This document shows, piece by piece, positions 1 through 7,082 of a stretch of DNA of 9,630 bases. Position 1 is the stretch's first letter. The number at the start of each line of letters is the position of its first letter. The stretch comes from an uncultured Lachnospira sp. (GTDB taxonomy: Bacteria; Bacillota; Clostridia; Lachnospirales; Lachnospiraceae), in assembly GCA_947169835.1 (NCBI GenBank), contig CAMVRH010000023.1:1-9630 (forward strand), in the 5' to 3' direction. The notes beneath the pieces are model-generated. The model searched no databases, had not been told where the DNA came from, and saw only the letters and a program-made list of their open reading frames with translations. The position numbers and the translations under genes are program-made.

Positions 1-1116
1 TCTACCATTTCAAAGACCGCGCCTGATACAAAGACATTTAATACTGCGACAAAGAATGCAAATATTGTCGCTATTATGAATGAATGTTTTTCTGATATCG
101 GTGTTTTAGGAAATTTAAAAACTAATATAGATTATATGCCATATACAAAAAGTTTGATGGCTGGCGCCAAAGACACAGTGAGTGGTTACTTCTACTCTTC
201 TGTATTAGCTGGTTCCACTGCCAACACTGAATTTGAGTTTTTGACTGGAGATACTATGGCATTCTTGCCACCGGGCAGTATTCCTTATCAGCAATTTATA
301 AACAAAGATACTGAGAGTATGGCCTCAGATTTGGCAAACCAAAACTACTCTACCATTGGAACACATCCTTATGTAGGTTACGGTTGGAACAGACGTACAG
401 TTTACCCATTGCTTGGATTTGACCACATGAAATTCCAAATCGATATGTTCGGCTTGGAAAAGATTAGAGTTTACACCGACGATGCAAGTTACTACAAATA
501 TTTGGAGAACAATGTTTTTTATAACACTACTCCATTCTTCTCATTCAATGTAACTATGCAAAACCACGGTGGATATATTGGTAAATTTGAAAACTTTAAC
601 ATAGATGTTCATGCAACAAACTTTAAAAATGATTCTACTGATAACTATTTGTCTTTGATAAAGGAATCTGATAAGCAACTTAAAAATCTAATCGACTATT
701 TCAAAAAGCAAAAAGACCCTACTATTGTTGTGATGTTTGGAGACCATCAGCCAAATGATTATGTGGTTGAACCGATATATAACCAAAAAGGCAAATTTAC
801 AGCTGATTTGACTGGGGCGGATCATTTCGAGCGCTACAAAGTCCCTGTGATTATGTGGGCTAACTACGATATACCAGAGGATAATAAGCTAGTAACTAGC
901 GCAAACTACATGGGCGGAATGGTTACTAAGTTGGCTGGATGTAAAACTAGCCCATACCAAAACTTCCTAGAGAAGTTGCGAGCAAAAGTTCCTATCATCT
1001 GCTCCCAGGGATTTATTGGCAAAGATAGTAAATACCACAATTTAAATGAATTGAACGATTATGCAAAAGAAATAAATGACTACAAGATTCTGAACTATTA
1101 CAATTTGTTTAAATAA
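1..1116 (+). CDS. LTA synthase-family phosphoglycerol transferase, C-terminal catalytic part (5'-truncated by window)
   Basis: This is an extracellular sulfatase-fold enzyme of the LtaS/MdoB type, which moves glycerol phosphate from phosphatidylglycerol onto an envelope polymer. The frame is open from base 1, so the first ATG (base 76) lies inside a conserved block (ANIVAIMNECFSD) and is not the start. The five-helix membrane domain of this family, usually 600-700 aa long, must lie upstream of the window. Counting codons from base 1, the LtaS metal and active-site residues can be matched: Glu28 (NECFSD), the nucleophile Thr73 (GSTANTE), the Trp129-Asn-Arg131 substrate motif (GWNRR), His189 (QNHGGY) and Asp248-His249 (GDHQP). 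All are present, so the enzyme should be active. Family assignment is firm. The exact polymer (lipoteichoic acid or another phosphoglycerol-decorated glycan) cannot be told. It converges on the 1208-2050 gene across a shared hairpin. Confidence 0.93.
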   Translation, partial: STISKTAPDTKTFNTATKNANIVAIMNECFSDIGVLGNLKTNIDYMPYTKSLMAGAKDTVSGYFYSSVLAGSTANTEFEFLTGDTMAFLPPGSIPYQQFINKDTESMASDLANQNYSTIGTHPYVGYGWNRRTVYPLLGFDHMKFQIDMFGLEKIRVYTDDASYYKYLENNVFYNTTPFFSFNVTMQNHGGYIGKFENFNIDVHATNFKNDSTDNYLSLIKESDKQLKNLIDYFKKQKDPTIVVMFGDHQPNDYVVEPIYNQKGKFTADLTGADHFERYKVPVIMWANYDIPEDNKLVTSANYMGGMVTKLAGCKTSPYQNFLEKLRAKVPIICSQGFIGKDSKYHNLNELNDYAKEINDYKILNYYNLFK

Positions 1117-1138
1117 AAAAATAAAAACTAAAATTGTG

Positions 1139-1195
1139 CAAACAAAAAGACATAGAAACGAACGATTTTAAGTGAGTTCTATGTCTTTTTGTTTG
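1139..1195. terminator. Bidirectional intrinsic terminator, 19-bp perfect stem
   Basis: The arms at 1139-1157 and 1177-1195 are exact reverse complements around a 19-base loop. The right arm ends in a T-rich run (CTTTTTGTTTG) and the left arm gives an equivalent run on the minus strand. It sits between two convergent genes, 22 bases after the LTA-synthase stop and 12 bases beyond the stop of the 1208-2050 gene. It probably terminates both. The loop is longer than in most terminators. Confidence 0.8.
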
Positions 1196-1207
1196 TAGAA
1201 AATATAG

Positions 1208-2050
1208 TTATTTTTTTATTTTAATTCGAATTGTATTAGTCCAGTCTCCGTAATACTTCTTTCCATTGTAAATGATGTAGCTGCGAATCTTGAAGTAATA
1301 CGTTTTCTTCTTCTTAAGTTTTTCGGTTTTGTACTTTTTGACTTTTTGGGCTAGTGTAACCTTTTTGGCTGAAGCAAAAGATTTTTTCTTGCTATATCTT
1401 AGTTGGTAGCCAGCAATCTTTTTAATCTTCTTCCACTTAAGTTCAACTTTTTTGCCTTTAATGTTTTTGGCTTTTTTAATAACTACATCTTTTAAATAAG
1501 ATCTAGCTGATGGATTAGGATTGTTTTTTGCTTTAATCTTCACTTTGCAAGTGCCAGTATACTTTGTACCTTTGCCATGGAATGTCACTGTTACATTTCC
1601 ATCGACGTCTGTATAAGGTGTGCAATAATAATCCGTTCCGTATACTAAGTCCTCACTGCCGTTATTGGCTGAAACCGTCAAAACCTTCTTGCTATTAAAA
1701 CTAGCCTTTGTTGTGATGTTTGCCATAGGCATCTTAGCAATAGTAAATGTTGCTGAATATGTACCTGTGTAGTCGCCCACTCCTGTATATGTGATTGTGG
1801 CTATACCAGGCATCTGATTATTCTTGTATTCTACGCTGTAATCCTTAAGTGAACTTAGCCTATACTTTCCATTGTAAAAACTAATGTTATTTATTCTCTC
1901 TCTTGGTTCGTAGTACATAGTCTTTACAAAGTTTGTCATATCCTTTCTTATGTCAGAACTTCCTATATCGATAGGCTCATCTGCAAAAGTCATAACACTA
2001 AACGCAAATGTAAAAACCAAAATTAAAGATAAAAGTTTAATACCCTTCAT
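1208..2050 (-). CDS. Secreted protein with two short beta repeats and a C-terminal Fn3-like domain
   Basis: A 280-aa secreted protein of unknown function. Residues 1-23 form a signal peptide (MKGIKLLSLILVF..., likely cut after FA, before DEP). Two related modules follow, around residues 68-105 and 136-174, each built as a 'DYxxxY/YGTDY ... ATITYTGxGxYTGT' strand pair, the short Ig/MBG-like repeat common in clostridial surface proteins. Residues ~187-280 resemble the lysine-rich fibronectin-III-like domains of that group (VELKWKKI...GYQLRYS...KTYYFKIRSY). There is no LPXTG motif and no C-terminal membrane segment, so it is either released or held by charge; the C-terminal half is very basic. 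The ATG shares its A with the MMPL stop (TAATG), with GGAG at 2061-2064 as ribosome-binding site, so it is the last gene of the operon and probably translationally coupled. It may be an accessory or cargo of the transporter; that is inference. Confidence 0.85.
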   Translation of the reverse strand: MKGIKLLSLILVFTFAFSVMTFADEPIDIGSSDIRKDMTNFVKTMYYEPRERINNISFYNGKYRLSSLKDYSVEYKNNQMPGIATITYTGVGDYTGTYSATFTIAKMPMANITTKASFNSKKVLTVSANNGSEDLVYGTDYYCTPYTDVDGNVTVTFHGKGTKYTGTCKVKIKAKNNPNPSARSYLKDVVIKKAKNIKGKKVELKWKKIKKIAGYQLRYSKKKSFASAKKVTLAQKVKKYKTEKLKKKKTYYFKIRSYIIYNGKKYYGDWTNTIRIKIKK

Positions 2051-4125
2051 TATTTTTTTGCTCCAATAAATTTATAACTACCCTTCACAATTAGTTTATC
2101 AAATATAATAAACATAGCTGGTAGCACGCATATAACGCAAACCATACTTACGATAGCTCCTCGTGCCATCAACATACATAGCGAAGCAATCATATCAATA
2201 CTTGAGTAAACTCCTACGCCAAATGTTGCGCCGAAGAATGTAAGCGCACTTACAATAACCGACTTCATAGAAAATGCTAATGCATCCTTTGCCGCTAGTT
2301 TTTTGTCTTTGCCTGCGTTACGCTCAACCTTATATCTGTTTGTCATCAGGATAGCGTAATCCACCGTAGCTCCAAGTTGGATTGTTCCTATTACAATGGA
2401 CGCTATAAACGGCAATGTCGTATGTGTAAAGTAAGCTGTACCCATATTGATAAATATGGCTGACTCGATTAGCGCTACCAAGAAAACTGGAATAGTCACT
2501 GATCTAAATACACATAATATAATTAAAAGTACAAGGAAAATTGATACAAAACTTACAACCTTGAAATCCTTGTCTGTGATCTTAATCAAATCTCTAGTAC
2601 ATGGGGCCTCACCCACTAGCATTCCTGCTTTATCATATTTCTTGATGACTTTCTCTGCATCGTCGCACAACTTGTTTGCCTCATCGGAACCCGTCTTGTA
2701 CTGCGATAAGAAAATAATCATCTGATGATCTTCGCTCTTTAGTTCTCCAGATAATCTCTTTGGAATAAATGATTCTGGAATAGAGCTGTCAACCACACTT
2801 TCTAAACCAAGCGCAGTCTTAATACCTTTTACCTTATTTAGGTCTTCTATCATCATCTTGACCTGTTTCTCGTCTGCCTTGTTGTCCAAAAGAACGATGT
2901 TGGCTGAACCCATCTTGAAGTCTTCGTTCAAGATTTTTTGAGTCTTAACACTCTCTAGATCCTCCGGCAAAGAAAGTGACAAGTCATAGTAAACCTCATT
3001 GTGATTGTATCCATATATACCCGGGATCAAAAGAAGAATAAATATTATTACAAATATGTAGAAATACTTTGTAATAAACTTAGGTAGCTTCTTAAAGTCA
3101 GGCATAATCTGTTTATGTTTCGTTTTTTCAATTGCTTTGTCGAAGACTAGGATGAGTGCTGGCAAAATAGTTACACACGCAATTACACCAATAACTACAC
3201 CCTTCGCCATTACGACACCTAAGTCTAGACCTAATGTGAAACTCATAAAGCAAAGAGCGATAAATCCAGCCACTGTAGTGACCGAACTTCCCACAATAGA
3301 TGTAAGTGTCTCTTTGATGGCTCGTCCCATCGCACCATGCCTATCTTCTGGCGTCTTAGCAAGATTTTCCTCGTAACTGTGCCACAAGAAAATGGAATAA
3401 TCCATAGTAACCGCTAGTTGCAACACCGCAGCCAGGGCTTTTGTGACATAAGATATTTGCCCAAAGAAAACATTCGAGCCTAGGTTGTATACTATGGCCG
3501 TTCCAATACTTGCCAAAAAGATAACTGGTATTAACCAAGAATCCATAAGGAGCGACAAAATAATTATAGAAATAATTACCGCAATTCCTACATATATAGG
3601 TGTCTCATGCTCCGACAATTCTTTAGTATCTTCTACTATCGCTGTAATACCCGTTACTTTACACTGATTCTTCGTAATCTTTCTGATGGTGGCGACAGCC
3701 TTCATCGTTCGTTCCGCCGAGCTCGTGTCGTTGAAAATCACCATCATCACCGTGGAATCATTGTGATTAAATACTTTATAGAGTCTCTTTGGCAACATAG
3801 ATTTAGGAATTCTCAAATCCGCTAAACTGTCATACCAAAGAACCTTTTTTACAGCATCTACTTTTTCTATCTTTGTTTTTAACTGTGATGTCTTTTTCTC
3901 GCTAAGTCCATCCGTCATAATGAGTCCAAACGCGCCCGCGTCAAAGTCTTTCATCAAGATGTCTTGGCCTTTCATTGTGTCGATATTCTTAGGTAGATAA
4001 AACAAAAGGTCGTAGTTTACTCCCGTATTGAAGTAGCCAATAGCCGCAGGTATCAACAATGCCAATGCGACAATAAGGATGGCAACTCTAAACTTTACGA
4101 CACCATGTCCGAATTTGTCCATCAT
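2050..4125 (-). CDS. RND-superfamily MMPL transporter, 12 predicted TM segments
   Basis: A 691-aa MMPL/RND-type exporter, expected to be driven by proton flow and to move lipids or lipid-linked molecules across the cytoplasmic membrane. It has two homologous halves, each one TM segment, an extracytoplasmic porter domain (~38-172 and ~375-520) and five more TM segments. The porter domains visibly repeat each other (YDLLFYLP / YDLSLSLP; MLPKRL / FIPKRL). The Asp-Tyr proton-relay pairs known from MmpL3 are both present: Asp242-Tyr243 (TMDYSIFLW) and Asp589-Tyr590 (TVDYAILM). Length is usual for bacterial two-half MMPLs. A TTG at 4146 is in frame, but I prefer the ATG at 4125: it follows AGGGAG (4133-4138) at 7 bases and gives MMDKFGHG, a typical N-terminus. 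It begins 4 bases after the heptad-repeat gene's stop. Substrate unknown. Confidence 0.93.
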   Translation of the reverse strand: MMDKFGHGVVKFRVAILIVALALLIPAAIGYFNTGVNYDLLFYLPKNIDTMKGQDILMKDFDAGAFGLIMTDGLSEKKTSQLKTKIEKVDAVKKVLWYDSLADLRIPKSMLPKRLYKVFNHNDSTVMMVIFNDTSSAERTMKAVATIRKITKNQCKVTGITAIVEDTKELSEHETPIYVGIAVIISIIILSLLMDSWLIPVIFLASIGTAIVYNLGSNVFFGQISYVTKALAAVLQLAVTMDYSIFLWHSYEENLAKTPEDRHGAMGRAIKETLTSIVGSSVTTVAGFIALCFMSFTLGLDLGVVMAKGVVIGVIACVTILPALILVFDKAIEKTKHKQIMPDFKKLPKFITKYFYIFVIIFILLLIPGIYGYNHNEVYYDLSLSLPEDLESVKTQKILNEDFKMGSANIVLLDNKADEKQVKMMIEDLNKVKGIKTALGLESVVDSSIPESFIPKRLSGELKSEDHQMIIFLSQYKTGSDEANKLCDDAEKVIKKYDKAGMLVGEAPCTRDLIKITDKDFKVVSFVSIFLVLLIILCVFRSVTIPVFLVALIESAIFINMGTAYFTHTTLPFIASIVIGTIQLGATVDYAILMTNRYKVERNAGKDKKLAAKDALAFSMKSVIVSALTFFGATFGVGVYSSIDMIASLCMLMARGAIVSMVCVICVLPAMFIIFDKLIVKGSYKFIGAKK

Positions 4126-4129
4126 AAGC

Positions 4130-6340
4130 CTACTCCCTCTCTCCAATCTCTGGTGTCTTGTAAATAAACTTCACTTGACCATCCATATCTTTAGATATAC
4201 CGCCAAATGATTTATATGAACTACCTGCATCTAGCAAGTTTTGAATCTTATCTATTGCTTTTTCAGCCTTATCACCAAATAGAGAAGTTATTTTTCTAAT
4301 TCCTTCTTCATTAAGTTTCTGTGCACCATCTTTTAAAGTCTTTGTGCCATCTGCCAAGGTATCAATTCCGTTACAGAATGTTGCTGTTCCATCCGCTAAT
4401 GTCTTCGATCCATCACATGCCTGCTTGATAGCTTTTGCAAGTGTACCAGATGCTTCAACTAACTGTGGACTAGCAGCACCTATTTTTACTTTCATAACTT
4501 TAACGCCGTTATACAAAGTAATTACACCCTGATTTAGAGTATCCGCTCCGTCTTTTAATGACTGAGTACCTTTAGATAATGTATTAGTACCATCCTTTAA
4601 AGCACCTGTTCCATCGCTTAGTGAAGATGCGCCTTTGCTTAGCGAATTTAATCCCAAGTATGCTTGATAAAGTCCTTTCGCCAAATCACTAGAACCACTC
4701 TCTAGAGAATCCATGCCATTTGACAACTGCTTAATTTCTTCAGCATGATCGTTAATCAGGCTAGAAATTGATTGTTTTACATTATTTAAAGTTTTAATGC
4801 TGTAATAAGCTTGAAGTAATGAATAATAAGTAGATACATTTAAACCTTGAGTTGCTACTGCAGTTTCAAGAGGAGTTCCTCCTTTAACTGCTGCATTAAT
4901 TCCTTCTATTAATCCATTAAGTTGAGCTTCAGATGTAATTTGTCCACCAGATGCCTCTTTAACCTGAGACATTATGCTTGCTATTTGATCATCTAATGTA
5001 CCTGGTGTACTTTGAAGCATATCTATAAATTGCTTAACACCATCGTTGGCATCCTTAGCACCTTCCTTTAAAGCTTTTGAACCATCATTGATGCCGCCTT
5101 CTTTCTCAAAACCGTTTATGATTTGGGCTATACCTCCTGTGAGGTCTTTACTTCCTGCATCTAGGTCTCCTGCACCCTTGTTTACTTTTTTAGCACCATC
5201 ATTTACACTCTTGGCACCTTTTGCCAATTCATTTGCTCCATCTGCCAACTTCTTTGCACCAGACTGTGCACTTGATAGTCCTTTTTTTAGTTCCTTATGG
5301 AACTTTTTATTACCCTTGTGGTTCTTCTTTGCTCCCTTTTTAAGTTTTTTAAGTCCTGAATTAAGGTCGCTTGTTCCTTTTTTAATCTTTGGCGAAGCCG
5401 TAGCAAGTTTCTGTGAACCATCAGATAACTGGTTAGCACCGTCCACTAAGGCATCAGCTCCTGCCTGAAGTTCGTTAATCTTTGATTTGATATTTGAAAG
5501 GTCGATAGAATCTTTAATGTTGAAATCAGCCAAATTGGATGTTGCAATGATTAATCCCATACTCATAGTACAGTTTTCAACATCTGCAGAAATAGTAAAC
5601 TGGTCAGGCAAATCAACTTTGTTTAAGTATTCCTGAGCGGTTTTTAGTGTTTTGTGTAAGTTGTCGCCCAAACCAGGGACAGCGTAACCCAAAACTATCT
5701 TTGACTCGTCATAATCAGCCACTTTACCATTATCTACTACAACATTACTAAATGTCTCGCCATCTAGAATAAAACCTCCGAGAACGACAAATGGTACGAA
5801 ATCATGCCCTTTTGTTCTCGCATTGTTTTTAAATTTATATTGAATCTGCAATTCTCCACTCTTTCCCTCTAGGTCTTTGGCGGAGATATCTTTTCCATCT
5901 AAAGTATAAGAAATAGAAACATCAATAGGAGGTTTCGCATCAGTTGTTCCTTGATATGTGATGCTCTTACCCTTATTTTCCCAAGTAAGATTTCCATCTT
6001 CTTCGGTATATTTCTCATCACCTTTAAGGTTTTTAATATTCTTCAAAATAGACTCGTCTGTAATGGGATCTTTTCCTTTTGCCTCTATTACATCACTGAC
6101 AGTTGTCTTATCAACTGAACCATCTCCGTTCAGCTCTATATAAACTGTCTCAGTCTTCTTAGCCTTAGTGCTCTTCGAATCCTTCTTACTAACCTTTCCA
6201 GCCAACAAATTCCCCATTTGTCTAGGAGATACTTGTGGATCCTTTAACACTGCTCTTGTGTTTGTAGTCCCCAGCGCATAAACGCATACCATAGACACTA
6301 AAACTACCATACATATCATTTGTTTAACCCTAGTCTTCAT
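4130..6340 (-). CDS. Secreted LxxG heptad-repeat protein, probable partner of the MMPL transporter
   Basis: A 736-aa exported protein, the first gene of the operon. Residues 1-30 are a signal peptide (ends NTRA). Residues ~60-275 form a beta-rich domain with no motif I can name. From ~291 on the protein consists largely of xxxLxxG heptads (DALVDGANQLSDG; SSLSDGTGALKDG), as in the YhgE/Pip-related 'heptad by four' family. The runs cover ~291-437, ~536-617 and ~644-680. They are broken by a basic stretch (~331-353, KKLKKGAKKNHKGNKK) and by a non-heptad, probably helical insert (~438-535). The C-terminus (~707-736) carries a conserved-looking FGGISKDMDGQVKFIYKT segment. Unlike YhgE/Pip proteins it has no multi-TM C-terminal domain, so it should be fully extracytoplasmic. 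Next to an MMPL gene, a role as an external rod or adaptor for the transporter is reasonable inference. Start ATG follows AAAGGACGG at a slightly long spacing. Confidence 0.9.
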   Translation of the reverse strand: MKTRVKQMICMVVLVSMVCVYALGTTNTRAVLKDPQVSPRQMGNLLAGKVSKKDSKSTKAKKTETVYIELNGDGSVDKTTVSDVIEAKGKDPITDESILKNIKNLKGDEKYTEEDGNLTWENKGKSITYQGTTDAKPPIDVSISYTLDGKDISAKDLEGKSGELQIQYKFKNNARTKGHDFVPFVVLGGFILDGETFSNVVVDNGKVADYDESKIVLGYAVPGLGDNLHKTLKTAQEYLNKVDLPDQFTISADVENCTMSMGLIIATSNLADFNIKDSIDLSNIKSKINELQAGADALVDGANQLSDGSQKLATASPKIKKGTSDLNSGLKKLKKGAKKNHKGNKKFHKELKKGLSSAQSGAKKLADGANELAKGAKSVNDGAKKVNKGAGDLDAGSKDLTGGIAQIINGFEKEGGINDGSKALKEGAKDANDGVKQFIDMLQSTPGTLDDQIASIMSQVKEASGGQITSEAQLNGLIEGINAAVKGGTPLETAVATQGLNVSTYYSLLQAYYSIKTLNNVKQSISSLINDHAEEIKQLSNGMDSLESGSSDLAKGLYQAYLGLNSLSKGASSLSDGTGALKDGTNTLSKGTQSLKDGADTLNQGVITLYNGVKVMKVKIGAASPQLVEASGTLAKAIKQACDGSKTLADGTATFCNGIDTLADGTKTLKDGAQKLNEEGIRKITSLFGDKAEKAIDKIQNLLDAGSSYKSFGGISKDMDGQVKFIYKTPEIGERE

Positions 6341-6368
6341 AGTAAATACCGTCCTTTCATCTTCTTTA

Positions 6369-6396
6369 AGTATAGTACAAAACGCAAAAAAATCAA
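6369..6396 (-). promoter_or_regulatory. Putative promoter of the heptad-repeat/MMPL operon
   Basis: On the minus strand a TTGATT -35 (6391-6396) and a TATACT -10 (6369-6374) are separated by 16 bases. Transcription would begin about 20-25 bases upstream of the ATG at 6340, leaving room for the AAAGGA ribosome-binding site. It is the only strong sigma-A-like pair seen upstream of the operon. Confidence 0.6.
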
Positions 6397-6427
6397 ATCA
6401 AATGTATGTTCTTGCACTCTCACATTT

Positions 6428-6456
6428 ATTACAAATTTTGGTTGACAAATTACAAA
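6428..6456. repeat. Two ATTACAAA direct repeats in the divergent promoter region
   Basis: ATTACAAA occurs at 6428-6435 and again at 6449-6456, 21 bases apart start to start, about two helical turns. The second copy lies in the -35/-10 spacer of the plus-strand promoter. Read on the minus strand, each contains TGTAAT, the half-site of the WalR box. These may be operator half-sites, but in such AT-rich DNA chance repeats are common. Confidence 0.35.
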
Positions 6457-6470
6457 AAAAATGGTTTAAT
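6442..6470 (+). promoter_or_regulatory. Near-consensus sigma-A promoter of the SleB-type hydrolase
   Basis: A perfect TTGACA (6442-6447), a 17-base spacer and TTTAAT (6465-6470). Transcription should start near 6477, which leaves a leader of roughly 47 bases before the TTG start at 6524. It also argues against the in-frame GTG at 6479, which would be nearly leaderless. Confidence 0.75.
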
Positions 6471-6490
6471 TAATACTCGTGAAAAGAAAT

Positions 6491-6507
6491 TGTAACAATT
6501 TTGTAAA
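6491..6507 (+). promoter_or_regulatory. Candidate WalR (YycF) box in the hydrolase leader
   Basis: TGTAAC, five bases, then TGTAAA match the published WalR consensus of two TGT(A/T)A(A/T/C) half-sites spaced by five. WalR is the essential regulator of peptidoglycan hydrolases in Firmicutes, and the gene just downstream is one. The site lies downstream of the predicted transcription start, a position more typical of repression. In AT-rich DNA a chance match is possible, and no walR gene is in the window. Confidence 0.45.
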
Positions 6508-6511
6508 ATTT

Positions 6512-6516
6512 GGAGG
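6512..6516 (+). promoter_or_regulatory. GGAGG ribosome-binding site that decides a TTG start
   Basis: GGAGG lies 7 bases upstream of the TTG at 6524. No comparable site precedes the alternative GTG at 6479, and no in-frame ATG offers a better start. Confidence 0.8.
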
Positions 6517-6523
6517 CGATTTT

Positions 6524-7009
6524 TTGAAAGCAAAAATTTTAAAAACAATTGTTCTTACAACATTAATAATATCAATGCTTAGCGCATCATTGTTTGTTGG
6601 CCCTACTGCTAACAAGACAGTCGAGGCCAAAGCAAAAGCTTCAACACTAAGACTTATGGCTGCAATCATTAACTCAGAAGCAGGTAACCAAAGTTACGCA
6701 GGCAAAAAGGCAGTCGGAATTGTTATTATGAACAGAGTTAAGTCAAAACAGTTCCCAAACACTGTTAAAGGTGTTGTTTACCAGAGAGGTCAGTTCTCTC
6801 CAGTAAGAAACGGTTCACTTAAGAAGTCATTCAAGCTATATGATAGCGGTAAGATGAGTAAGAGCATAAAGAAAGCTGCTGCTTCTGCTCTAAGCGGAGA
6901 CAAGACAGTTAAGTATCACGGTAAGAAAATCAATATGAAGAAATATAAATTCTTCTCAGGATATGTTGCCGGATGCAAATTGAAAATTGACGGACATCAA
7001 TTTAAATAA
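6524..7009 (+). CDS. Secreted SleB/CwlJ-family cell wall hydrolase
   Basis: A 161-aa exported peptidoglycan hydrolase of the Hydrolase_2 (SleB/CwlJ) family, which are lytic-transglycosylase-like muramidases. Read from the TTG at 6524, the protein opens with a clean signal peptide (~1-35, MKAKILKTIVLTTLII...). Starting at 6479 would add 15 residues before it. The catalytic domain fills the rest: LMAAIINSEAGNQ with the expected catalytic Glu52, the VGIVIMNRVKS helix, FPNTVKGVVYQRGQFSPV, and a terminal FFSGYVAGCKLKIDGHQFK, which corresponds to the family's closing 'GGHxFY' region with a changed last residue. It has no separate wall-binding domain, unlike spore SleB with its N-terminal binding repeats, so it is a minimal enzyme. 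Whether it acts on the vegetative wall or the spore cortex is unclear; no sporulation promoter was seen. It is transcribed divergently from the operon. Confidence 0.9.
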   Translation: MKAKILKTIVLTTLIISMLSASLFVGPTANKTVEAKAKASTLRLMAAIINSEAGNQSYAGKKAVGIVIMNRVKSKQFPNTVKGVVYQRGQFSPVRNGSLKKSFKLYDSGKMSKSIKKAAASALSGDKTVKYHGKKINMKKYKFFSGYVAGCKLKIDGHQFK

Positions 7010-7025
7010 TTGAATATAGTTTAAT

Positions 7026-7066
7026 AAAAGAAAAGAACAAGGAATTAATCCTCGTTCTTTTCTTTT
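7026..7066. terminator. Bidirectional intrinsic terminator
   Basis: Arms 7026-7042 and 7050-7066 pair at 16 of 17 positions (one A-C mismatch) around a 7-base loop, followed by TTTTTGTTTG. It sits between the convergent SleB and NlpC/P60 genes. The left arm gives an A-rich/T-rich layout on the minus strand as well, so it can stop both. Confidence 0.82.
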
Positions 7067-7082
7067 TGTTTGTGTTTATATA

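Noticed and set aside
76..78. ATG at 76 as start of the LTA-synthase-like gene
   Set aside because: The frame is open to base 1 and the ATG falls within the conserved metal-binding block, so the gene continues upstream of the window.
4144..4146. TTG at 4146 as start of the MMPL gene
   Set aside because: It would overlap the heptad-repeat gene by 17 bases and add residues not typical of the family; the ATG at 4125 has a well-spaced AGGGAG.
5046..5468. Plus-strand open frame of 140 codons opposite the heptad-repeat gene
   Set aside because: Phe/Pro/Ala/Leu-rich shadow of the Gly/Lys/Leu repeats on the other strand, with no ribosome-binding site and no family features.
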